A DNA stretch of 64,000 nucleotides from G032773895 sp965248935. Its GTDB lineage: Bacteria; Pseudomonadota; Gammaproteobacteria; Pseudomonadales; Cellvibrionaceae. The stretch is taken from contig OZ252214.1 of the NCBI GenBank assembly GCA_965248935.1, forward strand, positions 2,232,001 through 2,296,000, read 5' to 3'. The position numbers were made by a program, and so were the translations under genes. This document shows positions 45,030 to 54,679 of this stretch, in pieces. The notes under the pieces are model-generated. The model had not been told where the DNA came from and made no database searches. It saw only the letters and a program-made list of their open reading frames with translations. Position 1 is the stretch's first letter, and every line of letters starts with the position of its first letter.

Positions 45030-46106
45030 ATGGATGCACAAACGTTCTATTCAAATATCGACTCTTTGAAACAGATCGTTCATCAAGCAAGCAGGGATGC
45101 CAACCAACTCAAGAAAGATGCGGAGAGCAGTAAGGCAACCGTTGATTTGATTCGAGAGTTTTGTGAAGCTAGCGTTAAACTTTCGAAAAATCTTGGTTAC
45201 ACCTCTGAAATTGCTTCGATATTAAGCCGGGTTGCACCTGATAATGATCAAATTCGTTCCATTAAAGACTCATCCGAATTATTAGGGGAATCTTCCCGAG
45301 CCATTTATGAAAATGTAAAGGCGGCGAAGCGGCACATTATTCCGCTTATTTCATCCCTGGGGGACAAGCAGGATACGCGCCCAGGCATTATTACAAAAGG
45401 CGACCCTAAATCTCAGGTTGGCTTATTACATATTTTGGGCAGTATTTGTTATGTGCTATCTCTTCTACACCGTTGCCTTAATGCGCAATCAAGAGAGCTA
45501 GAGAAGATGGATAAACGCACTCGATCCGGGGTTCGTATTGATGGGAAGCTAAACGAACTTAATGATGAAGTCATACAAATAGAAGAACAATTTTCGTCAA
45601 TACTCGTTCAAATCTTTAATAAAATTCAAGGTCTTCTTAAGCAAACGTTTGGTCCCGTTATTCAATTAAGCAACATCTTGGAATCAGCGTCTCAGCTAAC
45701 AAAAAAAATTATTACGGATATTAACCCAGTGGTTGATAGGCATGAGCAATTACTAGAAAAATTGCGTCCACTCGACGAAGGTGTACAGCGTGTCTTTTTT
45801 GAAACTAGCTCCAAGGCCATCTCAATTATAGAAAATGCGGGTTTTACCAAATCGCAAGTTGCAGACCTAGAACAAAAGCTTTCAATAACAAGTGTTCAAT
45901 TGAGCAAATCTATCGCTCCTATTATAGAAGTGGAAGTCAAACAATTAAACCACAGCCTACCCGGTGATCATATTATCGATTCCATTGCTACCGATATACG
46001 TGGGTTAGAAACTAAACTTAAAAAAGCTGTTGGCGACTATTTACCTCAATGTGAAAATAATAGAGCGCTACTTGAGAACCTCCTCTCCAATCCAGTAGAA
46101 CAGTAG
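45030..46106 (+). CDS. Unknown helical/coiled-coil protein
   Basis: 358 residues, almost entirely predicted helix with heptad-like spacing, no signal peptide and no membrane segment apart from a mildly hydrophobic stretch at about 130-147 (VGLLHILGSICYVLSLLH). No catalytic motif. Similar long helical proteins act as scaffolds or as effector-like proteins, but nothing here decides. It is flanked by the zinc operon and convergent molybdenum-enzyme genes, with which it has no evident link. Confidence 0.7.
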   Translation: MDAQTFYSNIDSLKQIVHQASRDANQLKKDAESSKATVDLIREFCEASVKLSKNLGYTSEIASILSRVAPDNDQIRSIKDSSELLGESSRAIYENVKAAKRHIIPLISSLGDKQDTRPGIITKGDPKSQVGLLHILGSICYVLSLLHRCLNAQSRELEKMDKRTRSGVRIDGKLNELNDEVIQIEEQFSSILVQIFNKIQGLLKQTFGPVIQLSNILESASQLTKKIITDINPVVDRHEQLLEKLRPLDEGVQRVFFETSSKAISIIENAGFTKSQVADLEQKLSITSVQLSKSIAPIIEVEVKQLNHSLPGDHIIDSIATDIRGLETKLKKAVGDYLPQCENNRALLENLLSNPVEQ

Positions 46107-46113
46107 TATTGTT

Positions 46114-46740
46114 TTAGGTGGCGGGCCTCTGCCATTTTGCCAATGCACTTTGGGTATCAATATCATACTCCGCATTGGGCAGATTCACCTGACGACATTG
46201 ATCTGAGCAAGCTAGTAACTTTTTTGCTCCTTGTGATTCTTCCAAATCATATAAATTTTGAAAATAGCTCTTTGGAAAAATAGCCGGTACTCCTTGGGTT
46301 TGCGCATATTTAGCGCAGTTTATTTTATTAGGGTTTGCGAACCAATTTTCTATCAGCTTTGAATAGCAATTTTCCGTTAGTGATATTTGATCAACTAACG
46401 CAATGAGTACAGCATCGGCATAACTTTCGCAAATGCTCAGTCCAATACGAATACTTCCACCCATACCCTTCGCCCAGTTTTGATTTTCAACTAACCTACA
46501 CCGGGAGAAAACGGTATCTGCTAGTGATTGTCTAATAACATAAGAATGAGCACCCAGAACTAGGGTTATAGGTATATTTTTTGGAATTTGGTTAATGGAA
46601 TATTCGAGAAAAGTTAATTTACTCTCTGGGACTTTTGCTAATTGTTTTGGCGAGCCAAAACGTTTGGCCTCTCCTGCTGCCAATAAAATACAATGTAATC
46701 TATGATGTTTATTTTGAGGTGAAAACACAATTATCGTCAT
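46114..46740 (-). CDS. MobA/MocA-like nucleotidyltransferase
   Basis: Family member that transfers a nucleotide to molybdopterin, as CTP:molybdopterin cytidylyltransferase MocA does for xanthine-dehydrogenase-type enzymes. It has the glycosyltransferase-A-like opening HCILLAAGEAKRFGSPKQL and the metal site ALVDQISL (in place of the usual GDQP). 208 residues. Its start overlaps the end of the XdhC-like gene by 32 bp. Confidence 0.85.
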   Translation of the reverse strand: MTIIVFSPQNKHHRLHCILLAAGEAKRFGSPKQLAKVPESKLTFLEYSINQIPKNIPITLVLGAHSYVIRQSLADTVFSRCRLVENQNWAKGMGGSIRIGLSICESYADAVLIALVDQISLTENCYSKLIENWFANPNKINCAKYAQTQGVPAIFPKSYFQNLYDLEESQGAKKLLACSDQCRQVNLPNAEYDIDTQSALAKWQRPAT

Positions 46741-47662
46741 TTAGCAAAATCGAATGAATTTCCGCAAGCACGGATAAAGCAATGGATTCAGGTAAATCTC
46801 CGCCAATATCCAAGCCCATTGGGCCGGACACATCACAAGGTAAATCGCTAGGCAAAATACCCGCAAGCTCAAAGACTTTTTCTTTTCTGTGAGCTGGCCC
46901 AAGTAAACCTATATATTGGCATTGGCTTTGAGTTAACCTGTTCATGGTTTCTGCATCCAAATTTAAGTTGTGATGCATAATAATAGCCGCATCAATGTTT
47001 TTTAGGTTTTCTGCTGCCAGCAACGCAGGTTGAAATTTGCTAATTTTTACACCTATAAATTTTTCTGGGTTGGCATACTGTATCCTTGGGTCATTAACCT
47101 GAACCTTCCAGCCAAGTAATAGCGCCATTTCCGCAATAGGCTGGGCATCAATACCTCCTCCACAAATTAAAAGATCTATTTGAGGTTTGAGTGTCATATA
47201 TACTCGGTTTTTATCGAAATTATTTGCCCCCGTTTGCAAAGAAACACTGCTTGCCTCTTCTGGCGCAAGGGACCATAAAACGGTTTCTTTCTTCTCTAGC
47301 CGCTGTAGAGCCTGATCAAGTAAAAGGTAGTGATTACTGACAGAAAGAGGAAAGAGCATTAGTTCGACCCTGCCCCCACAGCCAATCGCGGGTTGCCAGC
47401 CGGGTTCATCACCTGCGGCAAGGTCATAAACTACATGTTCAGCCTGACGGCTTAACATCACCTTTCGAGCTTTCTGTTTAAGGTCGCCCTCCAGGCAGCC
47501 GCCGCTCACTAGGCCTAGAGTTTGTCCCTGCCCACCGATAAGCATCATGGCGCCAGTTTTTCGATAGCTGGAGCCTTTTGTGGCGACAACTAAGGCTAAA
47601 ACCCAGTCGGTAGCGTCCCTTTGGGGATGCCATTGCTGCAAAATTTGATAAACGTGGTTCAT
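46709..47662 (-). CDS. XdhC/CoxI family molybdenum-enzyme maturation protein
   Basis: Accessory protein that binds molybdenum cofactor and inserts it, after sulfuration, into xanthine-dehydrogenase-like enzymes. The N-terminal XdhC block (VVATKGSSYRKTGAMMLIGG, SGGCLEGDL) and the C-terminal Rossmann domain (LLICGGGIDAQPIA, GLLGPAHRKEKV, DIGGDLPESIALSVLAEI) are complete. 317 residues. The target hydroxylase is not in the window. Confidence 0.92.
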   Translation of the reverse strand: MNHVYQILQQWHPQRDATDWVLALVVATKGSSYRKTGAMMLIGGQGQTLGLVSGGCLEGDLKQKARKVMLSRQAEHVVYDLAAGDEPGWQPAIGCGGRVELMLFPLSVSNHYLLLDQALQRLEKKETVLWSLAPEEASSVSLQTGANNFDKNRVYMTLKPQIDLLICGGGIDAQPIAEMALLLGWKVQVNDPRIQYANPEKFIGVKISKFQPALLAAENLKNIDAAIIMHHNLNLDAETMNRLTQSQCQYIGLLGPAHRKEKVFELAGILPSDLPCDVSGPMGLDIGGDLPESIALSVLAEIHSILLNDDNCVFTSK

Positions 47663-48012
47663 TCAATTCGTTACGCCGACGCTCTAGAAAAGTGGATTTT
47701 ACTGCGGTTTCTAGGTTCAAGGCTATTAGGTTGAAGCTTATTCCTCTTAAGATATTTGGGTATGAATGGCTGCGCGATAAGCACCTAGTAGAACCTTGTA
47801 AGGTTCAATTTTACAAGTTTTTTGGATATTGCTCTCGGGTTTTGGTTTGAAGGGATACAATTCGTGCCAATTAATGATGAAATACGTTGCTATACTTCGC
47901 CCACCAGGATGTTCACATCGCTATTGGCTTTATATTGGCCAAGTGTATTGACTAGACCTATGCTTAAGGAACTTTAAGATATTTCGAGTATAGGTCGTAG
48001 AGGAATTCGCCT
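47663..48012. other. Intergenic stretch between divergent xdhC-like and globin genes
   Basis: 350 bp; must hold both promoters. I see no confident regulator site. Confidence 0.4.
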
Positions 48013-48432
48013 ATGTCTATCAGCCTCCAACAGAAAGAAATGGTGCAAAATAGCTTCGCTAAAGTTGAACCAATTGCAGATACAGCCGCCGAAATTTTCT
48101 ACAGCCAGCTATTTGAGTTTGATCCTAAGCTTCGCGGGCTGTTTAAAGGTGATATGAGATCTCAGGGCAGGAAGTTAATGAGCACTTTGAAAGTAGCCAT
48201 TAAAGGGTTAGATGATTTGGACTCCCTTGTCCCTGTATTGGAAAAAATTGCCATACAACACCTAGCCTATAGTGTTAAAGCAGAAGACTACAACACGGTA
48301 GGTAATGCTCTTTTATACACACTGAAAACGGGCTTGGGAGACGCTTGGACACCAGAATTGAGACAAGCTTGGTTAGATACCTACACTATTGTCGCAACCG
48401 TTATGAAAGCCAAAGCTTATAATTCGCAGTGA
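48013..48432 (+). CDS. Single-domain globin
   Basis: 139 residues with the classical globin fold pattern: IADTAAEIFYSQLFEFDPKLRGLF (B-C helices with the conserved Phe/Pro region) and the proximal-His helix segment EKIAIQHLAYSV. It resembles the haem domain of flavohaemoglobins and bacterial neuroglobin-like proteins, without the reductase. Likely role in oxygen or nitric oxide chemistry (inference). GAGG upstream of the ATG is a good ribosome binding site. Confidence 0.9.
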   Translation: MSISLQQKEMVQNSFAKVEPIADTAAEIFYSQLFEFDPKLRGLFKGDMRSQGRKLMSTLKVAIKGLDDLDSLVPVLEKIAIQHLAYSVKAEDYNTVGNALLYTLKTGLGDAWTPELRQAWLDTYTIVATVMKAKAYNSQ

Positions 48433-48495
48433 ATCACTAAGATGATATAACTTGTATCGAAGTGTTTAACTAATTGTGGTTGATAAGATAGAAGG

Positions 48496-48523
48496 AAAAA
48501 AGGCGGGAAAACCAGCCTTTTTT
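48496..48523. terminator. Bidirectional Rho-independent terminator
   Basis: AAAAAAGGC and GCCTTTTTT flank a 10-nt loop; symmetrical, between convergent globin and yebG. Confidence 0.85.
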
Positions 48524-48571
48524 GTGGTGCTATTAAGCTTACTTTCTACTTTTGCTGTAGATAGTGAGCGA

Positions 48572-48895
48572 TTAAGATGCCGCCTGTTTTAACGGGGTAA
48601 CATTCTCCCCCTCTATAGAAGCACTCTCTTCCATTGAGGGTTCAGGTTTAGAATTGGGTTGATCCTTAACTTTTTTTAACGCGCCCATTAGCATTTGTTT
48701 ATTTTCTACCATACATTCTGCAATTTGTTCACTAACGGCATCGTCCAACTGTTCGCACTCAGATTGGATAAGATCAACAATCGTATAAATGCAGTCTAAT
48801 TTTTGATCGTGTGCGTCCGCCTGTTTCTTATCCATATATTCTCCCGCAAGCTCGCCATTGGGCTTTTTTACACGGTAAACAACTTCAATAGTCAT
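48572..48895 (-). CDS. yebG: YebG-family SOS protein
   Basis: Small DNA-damage-induced protein of unknown mechanism. The N-terminus MTIEVVYRVKKPNGELAGEY, then DKKQADAHDQKLD, matches YebG; the C-terminal tail is longer and Glu/Ser-rich. The start is ATG 48895 by alignment, although the frame opens at 48934. A LexA box lies 43 bp upstream. 107 residues. Confidence 0.88.
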   Translation of the reverse strand: MTIEVVYRVKKPNGELAGEYMDKKQADAHDQKLDCIYTIVDLIQSECEQLDDAVSEQIAECMVENKQMLMGALKKVKDQPNSKPEPSMEESASIEGENVTPLKQAAS

Positions 48896-48937
48896 TAAGG
48901 TGTCCTCGTTTGATTGAAGCTGGAAGCTTAACATAGG

Positions 48938-48953
48938 CTGGATATAAAAACAG
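48938..48953 (-). promoter_or_regulatory. LexA (SOS) box
   Basis: CTG-N10-CAG with an AT-rich centre (CTGGATATAAAAACAG on the plus strand), upstream of yebG, a known SOS gene family. Confidence 0.8.
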
Positions 48954-49092
48954 TATTATTTGTCGGCAAGTGTCCATATGTATTTATGGATATTCTTGTT
49001 TATAGTTGAATTTCGCCTAAATCTTGGTAAGCTAGCAGGCGCCAAAAGAACACTGCTGGCACTCGCAGAGATAGATAGGAGAGGACAGATTA

Positions 49093-49407
49093 ATGGAAAG
49101 GCAAAAACGTGAAAGTTTTGTAGCGAAATCATTCTTTATTTTATGCGCCTTTATTTTCTTAAGTAGCCTGACCTTTATCGGGGGTGCCGCATACCTGATT
49201 CTTTATCGTGAATATATCAATGTTATTGATATTGCTATTAGAATAGCTTGCATTCAAACGGTGTTCTGCTCCGCGACCTATATCTCTTGGCGATTATATC
49301 GCGTAGATAGCAAGCTTCTGTCATCAGGTTCAAGTGACTATATGAGTAAAAATTCAATTAATGTGAATATTAATCATATTGACTGTATCGATAGTGGAGA
49401 AGGTTAA
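49093..49407 (+). CDS. Small two-helix membrane protein, unknown
   Basis: 104 residues with two predicted membrane helices (about 12-37 and 44-66) and a short hydrophilic C-terminus ending NVNINHIDCIDSGEG. GAGAGGA precedes the ATG. No family recognised; it could be a phage or island protein. Confidence 0.55.
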   Translation: MERQKRESFVAKSFFILCAFIFLSSLTFIGGAAYLILYREYINVIDIAIRIACIQTVFCSATYISWRLYRVDSKLLSSGSSDYMSKNSINVNINHIDCIDSGEG

Positions 49408-49838
49408 ATAAATATACTCAGTGACTTAATGTAATTAATGATGTGCAAGCATTAAGTAGCAGTTTATAACTATGAATATAAGTTCAGGTGTTTATTCAAT
49501 GGTTAAGAATATTAAATTATCTAGTAAATAATCAGGCAAAAGTAGCCATTTAAAAAAGTAAAATCAAAAAAACCAACGGTCACTATTTCCACAAACAGGT
49601 CATTTAACTCATAGACCATAGGGTAAAATATAGGCTATTCTTCATATTGATTATAAAGGTCTTCAAGTTGATCATGAAACCTCCATCTTATATTAGAAGT
49701 ATTGGTAACAACCGCTTTTAATCTATCCTTAAAAACACTAAACAGGTTTTTTTTAATTGAATTTTTAGTTGAGTTAAAGGTAATTTTTTGGCCATTTCTA
49801 AATCCCTTGAACCTTGTTATGTTTTATATGTAATAAAT
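49408..49838. other. Mostly noncoding stretch with a minus-strand gene fragment
   Basis: On the minus strand 49635-49820 an open frame without a start codon encodes protein-like sequence (RFKGFRNGQKITFNSTKNSI and SNIRWRFHDQLEDLYNQYEE) ending in a stop, probably the tail of a lost gene. The rest is AT-rich with nothing recognisable. Confidence 0.4.
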
Positions 49839-50129
49839 TCAATTCTTTTCTACTATGCCAATTCTATTCAGGCCATTTTTTTCAAATTCCTTCGCCCATT
49901 TTGCTTCTGCATCGTACGTAGCTGAAATTCTCTCTACTGGAGATAGATCGGAAAAAGAATTTGTCCCTATATTTTTTAAGACATCACGATCAGCCAAATT
50001 AGATATTAACTCTTCCCAAAATGTATTCTGTTCAAATTCTTCAATGCAGTGAGCTTTGCAATTGTATACAATAATGTGTGCCGCTAATAGCTTTCGACTT
50101 GGGTTGCTCTTTGTTTGGTCGGAATTCAT
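49839..50129 (-). CDS. Small hypothetical protein
   Basis: 96 residues of normal amino-acid balance with predicted helices (LLAAHIIVYNCKAHCIEEFE, TFWEELISNLADRDVLKNIG, DAEAKWAKEFEKNGLNRIGI). The plus-strand frame over the same DNA looks like its shadow. No clear ribosome binding site precedes the ATG. No function proposed. Confidence 0.5.
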   Translation of the reverse strand: MNSDQTKSNPSRKLLAAHIIVYNCKAHCIEEFEQNTFWEELISNLADRDVLKNIGTNSFSDLSPVERISATYDAEAKWAKEFEKNGLNRIGIVEKN

Positions 50130-50676
50130 ATGAATAAGTTGTTAGGCAGCCCAAGGAATGAGCATTGTCTGAAGAAAATTCAGGTTTGATGACTTTGTGC
50201 TTGTCGTGAATTTTAATAAAATGGCGCAAATATTAACTTGTTTTTGTTCAGCATATGGACTAACTTCGGAGATTAGTTGTACGGCCTTTCACTATGATTT
50301 TTTGCAGAGGAAAAAGGGATATTAATGACGGTTCTATTTAACGAACTTTGGGCAAATCATCCTGTAATAGAAAGGCAAAATCAATCCGTGTACTACAGAG
50401 AGTAAGGTCAGTCTTTCCATTAATTAATTGGAAGCTCCTTAATTTTGTTTTTAATAACCCTGTAATTCAAGCTTGTATTATTTGTATACTAATGTAAAAT
50501 CTTATCGCGCTGATACTATTGCATGATGCAGCTTGTATGCAAAGAGAGCTTGTATGAAAAGAGTATATAACCTACTTAAACGAATATAACCATAAAGTTA
50601 ATCATTTCGAATGGACTCCAATTCTTATAATACCTTCATCTCCTGCCCAACTTTTTCAGCAAAGTGTAAACTTAGT
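50130..50676. other. Intergenic stretch before the peptidase pair
   Basis: 547 bp of AT-rich DNA; a near-palindrome TTCCATTAATTAATTGGAA lies at about 50416-50434. No gene with good composition was found. Confidence 0.4.
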
Positions 50677-52665
50677 ATGAATAGGTTCTACGGTATTCTG
50701 TATTTGTTATTGTTTCTTGGTTTGTCAGTATCTTCTGCTTACGCTGAAATCCAGGAAGAAACCATAAACTTACAGGCATCGACAAATCTTCAATTGGAAG
50801 CTGTTCCAGCAGACCAGTTATTTAAACCCTTAGGTGATTATAAGATTCTTCTTTCAAATGACGGTGCTTATATTGCTTCTATGAGATTGGTCGATTCAAA
50901 AAATCATTTGTTAATTACTGATAGAGTAAAACAGAAAGTTATTCTCCAATATGATTTTGGTAATTCATACCCCGAAAAATACAATTGGAAAAACAATAAG
51001 CTTATAGTTAACTCTAATAAATTACTTTATGAAGTTTCTTTAGATAACTCATCGCCAAGATTACTATTAGGTTCAACCGAAAAACGCCCCGGGTTAAAGA
51101 AAAGAGCATATTTACATTGGAAATTATTATCGGCTGCCCCTGATTCCTATGAACAAATTGTTATCCAGGGGTGGCAACTTTACGGAAACCTAAATAGAGC
51201 ATTTCACTACAATATATTTACTGGGGAATTAACAGAATTAAGTAATATAAATAAGGGGCCAAAAGGAGCTGTCTGGTTTTACGATAATAGAGGGCTTCTC
51301 CAAGGTGGAATACGTAAAGAAAAAGGCATATTTGAAATTTACAAACCAGATGGTAATAAACTTTCATTTTCGCGCAAATTTAAGTTATCTAACCCTGTTA
51401 GCAATTTACCTGTAAAAGATTCTTATTTGTCTGATCGTATGCATTACGAACACTTTGGGCCAAATAATAAAATTTTTTCCCATAATTTAGATTCTGATAA
51501 ATATCAATTATATAAATACGATTACAAAACAAAAAAATATTCTGCGCCTATATTCAAATCTGATAAATATGATGTAGGTGGAAATATTAAAGGTACATAT
51601 ATTATCGCAAGAAAAGGTAAGGTATTTGGGTATAGATATTTAGCGGATAAACCGACAGTAGAATGGATTGACGACAAATTTATATCCGTTCAAAAAAAGA
51701 TTGATTCTTTGTTTCCAAATGGTAACAATCTTATTTCCAGTTACTCCGATGATGTTTCCGTCGTGGTTTTTAATCACGACGATGGTATTCGAGGAAAAAC
51801 CTATTATTATGATTATGCCGCAGATAAATTAACACTATTTGTTAATAGCTCTAAGAACCTTCAGGATCACCCACTTCCAAGTCGAAAAACCATAACCTAC
51901 GCCTCTATTGATGGTATGCCAATAGAGGCATATCTTAGCTTACCTCCTGGTTATAATAAAACCACTCCCCTTCCTTCCATAGTTATGCCACACAGTTCAA
52001 GGCGAGGCAGATATAACGGTTTATTTTCTAATTGGGCATATTTTTTTGCATCCAGAGGGTATGCCGTATTGCAGATCAATCATAGAGGTACTCAGGGCTA
52101 TGGCCGTAAACATTATTTGTCGGGAATAAAAAACGCTCAAAAATTATTAATCGATGATATAGCTTCTGCGGCCAAATGGCTTACCAATGAAAATTACAGC
52201 AGTAAAAACAATATATTTTTATTTGGTAATGGCGCAGGTGGCCATACTGCCCTTATGGCTTCCATAAAATACCCAAATACCTTTAAGGCTGTTGCCACAA
52301 TTTCAGCACCAATTGATATGGTTAATGAAATTAAAGATTACAAGAAATACGATATGGACTGGAGCCTTGAATATTATAAGGTCGCAGTTGGTGAAAAGCT
52401 CAAAAAACCTAATATTATGGATATTTCCCCTTACCATAAATTTGATAAAATTAACCAGCCCACGCTGTTTATTTACGGAAAAAATAATACGTTTATATCG
52501 AAAAAAAAATTATCTAAAAGAATAAAAAATTCCGATAAACCACAAGATTTTTTCCAACTCTTTTTCATAGATAAAGAATCGGACGTTATTAAAAAGAATA
52601 CCAATAAAATCTTTTCAGCAGAAAAAATTTCTGAATTCTTTGCTTCTCACACATTAAAAGACTAG
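50677..52665 (+). CDS. S9 prolyl-oligopeptidase-like protein with degenerate active site
   Basis: 662 residues: signal peptide (MNRFYGILYLLLFLGLSVSS), a beta-propeller-like N-terminal region, and an alpha/beta-hydrolase domain from about residue 415. The fold is plain (NHRGTQGYGRKHYLSGIKNA; FLFGNGAGGHTALMAS), but all three catalytic positions are changed against its neighbour: nucleophile Ser to Gly519 (GNGAGG in place of GSSYGG), Asp to Asn in YGKNNTFIS, and His to Ser in IDKESDV. It should not be an active serine peptidase. The start is the ATG opening the signal peptide; the frame is open to 50611. Confidence 0.88.
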   Translation: MNRFYGILYLLLFLGLSVSSAYAEIQEETINLQASTNLQLEAVPADQLFKPLGDYKILLSNDGAYIASMRLVDSKNHLLITDRVKQKVILQYDFGNSYPEKYNWKNNKLIVNSNKLLYEVSLDNSSPRLLLGSTEKRPGLKKRAYLHWKLLSAAPDSYEQIVIQGWQLYGNLNRAFHYNIFTGELTELSNINKGPKGAVWFYDNRGLLQGGIRKEKGIFEIYKPDGNKLSFSRKFKLSNPVSNLPVKDSYLSDRMHYEHFGPNNKIFSHNLDSDKYQLYKYDYKTKKYSAPIFKSDKYDVGGNIKGTYIIARKGKVFGYRYLADKPTVEWIDDKFISVQKKIDSLFPNGNNLISSYSDDVSVVVFNHDDGIRGKTYYYDYAADKLTLFVNSSKNLQDHPLPSRKTITYASIDGMPIEAYLSLPPGYNKTTPLPSIVMPHSSRRGRYNGLFSNWAYFFASRGYAVLQINHRGTQGYGRKHYLSGIKNAQKLLIDDIASAAKWLTNENYSSKNNIFLFGNGAGGHTALMASIKYPNTFKAVATISAPIDMVNEIKDYKKYDMDWSLEYYKVAVGEKLKKPNIMDISPYHKFDKINQPTLFIYGKNNTFISKKKLSKRIKNSDKPQDFFQLFFIDKESDVIKKNTNKIFSAEKISEFFASHTLKD

Positions 52666-52682
52666 GGTTTGAGCCATAAAAT

Positions 52683-54656
52683 ATGAAATACCAAAAGATA
52701 TGTATACTTTTTTTTCTCATATTAGGCATTAATGCAACCGCAATAGAGACATCAGATTTCTTCCTTCGGTCAAAAAATACAGGAGTTACACTTTCCCCTA
52801 GTGGCAATTATTTGATACAAGTTGAAGAAAATACCACTCATTTTAATTTGCTTGTTACTGATTTAAAGACATCAGAAATTATTTATAATCCAAAAATCGG
52901 TAAGGGCTATCCTGAAAATATTATTTGGCTTAATGACCGAAGGATTATGTATGAACAAGGAGGCCGGTTGATTTCAATAAATATTGACGGTAATGAACAT
53001 AGAGTGGTCTTTAATAATATTCATGATTATGATGGGGAATACCATAGCAGCTCGTGGTTTAAAAAGAGACATAGAAACTGGAAAATTTTGCATACTCTTC
53101 CTGATAAGAAAGACGAAATAATAACCGAAACAACGGACATTAATGGAATCTCTACAGCTCAGATATTGAACATATTTACTGGTGAAAAAGAGATTATTGC
53201 TGATGGGAGAAAGAATAAAATCAACTCCTGGTATTCTGATTTGAGCGGCAATATTATCCTTGGCGCCAGCTATAAAAAGAATAAAATAGATTTATACTTT
53301 AAACAGTCGAAAGATAAAAAATATAATAACAATAAGTTTTCCGGTAAAGGCACTATTGATTTGAGTGACGATGTTAAATTGTTTAGTCAGGGGCGTCATA
53401 GTATCTATTCTGATATATCCTTTATTAGTGGTTCCTATGACCCTGATATTGTATATGTAAGCGAGGCAATGGATAGGGATACATTTCAGCTTTCCGAATT
53501 TAATCTATCAAAGCAAAAGGTTACTAAAGTTATTTATAGCGACGAGAAATATGATGTAGGTAACGTCTTCTATACTCCTAAACTACATTTTTATGGCCCA
53601 GAAAAAAAATTAATTGGTTTGACTTATCTTAAAGATTCAGTCACCAGTGTCTGGTTCGATGATAGATTTACCAAAATACAGTCTAACTTAGATAAGCATT
53701 ATCCAAATTCTATAAACACCATAATGCAATGGAGTGACGACCTTTCAAAAGTTGTTGTTAATTCGAGCAGAACAAATAATCGAGGAAAACACTATGTCTA
53801 CTATCCGCTTGAGAAGCGAATTGTTTTCCAGTCTATAGCAGAGTACTACCTTCCAGAAAACACTATTGGCTCAACTCAAACTGTTCACTACCAATCAGAA
53901 GACGGTGTCAGTCACGAAGGATATTTAACCCTACCGAATAATGTTGAAAATATAACAAATCTTCCTGTTGTGATTTTTGTACATGGAGGTCCTTGGTCAA
54001 GATATCATCTAAATTACGACCCCGAAGTTGCTTTTTTTTCATCAAAAGGATATGCAGTTTTGCGGGTAAACTATAGAGGGTCAGAAGGTTTTGGTAAAAA
54101 CTATCTACATGCAGGGATAAAAAATTTATCAAAACTAATGATCGATGATATTGCCACTGCTGCTAAGTGGATGATTGAGCAAAAGTATGCAGATCCAAAC
54201 CGTGTATTTATTATGGGTTCCAGTTATGGAGGCTATGCTGCTTTTATGAGTGCCCTTAGATATCCATCATTATATAGTGGTATAGTAGCTTATGCTTCGC
54301 CATTAAATTTTAATGACCAATTCAAGCACTTAAAGAAAAAGAAACGGCATTATGCGTATGATTTTTGGAAAAACGCTGTAGGAGATCCGGTAAAGGAAAA
54401 GCAACAACTTTATAATCAATCGCCACTGACACATATAAAGAATATTAAAGTACCTTTTCTTGCTTTTCATGGGGAAGATGACGATATTGTCCCTGCTTCA
54501 CAAATGAAAAAACTTAAATCTTTGCTCAAAAAACACAAGTTGGATGGAGAAGCTCATATTCTCCGTAATGAAGGGCATGGATTTAATTATATTAGTAACC
54601 ATGTATATTATGTCGAAAAAGCCTTAAGATTTTTTGAGCAACATGGAAATAAATAA
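52683..54656 (+). CDS. S9 family prolyl oligopeptidase, active-site complete
   Basis: 657-residue paralogue of the preceding gene, 17 bp downstream in the same operon. Signal peptide MKYQKICILFFLILGINATA; a propeller-like N-terminal half; catalytic domain with Ser514 in GSSYGGYAAF, Asp600 in HGEDDDIVP and His632 in NEGHGFNY. Expected to cleave peptides in the periplasm or outside the cell, perhaps with dipeptidyl or acylaminoacyl preference. AT-rich and Lys/Asn-rich like its neighbour. Confidence 0.92.
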   Translation: MKYQKICILFFLILGINATAIETSDFFLRSKNTGVTLSPSGNYLIQVEENTTHFNLLVTDLKTSEIIYNPKIGKGYPENIIWLNDRRIMYEQGGRLISINIDGNEHRVVFNNIHDYDGEYHSSSWFKKRHRNWKILHTLPDKKDEIITETTDINGISTAQILNIFTGEKEIIADGRKNKINSWYSDLSGNIILGASYKKNKIDLYFKQSKDKKYNNNKFSGKGTIDLSDDVKLFSQGRHSIYSDISFISGSYDPDIVYVSEAMDRDTFQLSEFNLSKQKVTKVIYSDEKYDVGNVFYTPKLHFYGPEKKLIGLTYLKDSVTSVWFDDRFTKIQSNLDKHYPNSINTIMQWSDDLSKVVVNSSRTNNRGKHYVYYPLEKRIVFQSIAEYYLPENTIGSTQTVHYQSEDGVSHEGYLTLPNNVENITNLPVVIFVHGGPWSRYHLNYDPEVAFFSSKGYAVLRVNYRGSEGFGKNYLHAGIKNLSKLMIDDIATAAKWMIEQKYADPNRVFIMGSSYGGYAAFMSALRYPSLYSGIVAYASPLNFNDQFKHLKKKKRHYAYDFWKNAVGDPVKEKQQLYNQSPLTHIKNIKVPFLAFHGEDDDIVPASQMKKLKSLLKKHKLDGEAHILRNEGHGFNYISNHVYYVEKALRFFEQHGNK

Positions 54657-54679
54657 GCGATGGAAGATTGTACGCATTG

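Noticed and set aside
50103..50150. GCCTAAC-like sequence on the minus strand resembling an integron attC end
   Set aside because: No matching GTTRRRY partner at the right distance and no paired L boxes; a chance match.
50041..50229. 62-codon minus frame overlapping the 96-aa hypothetical gene
   Set aside because: Overlaps a better candidate frame; the product has no sensible pattern.
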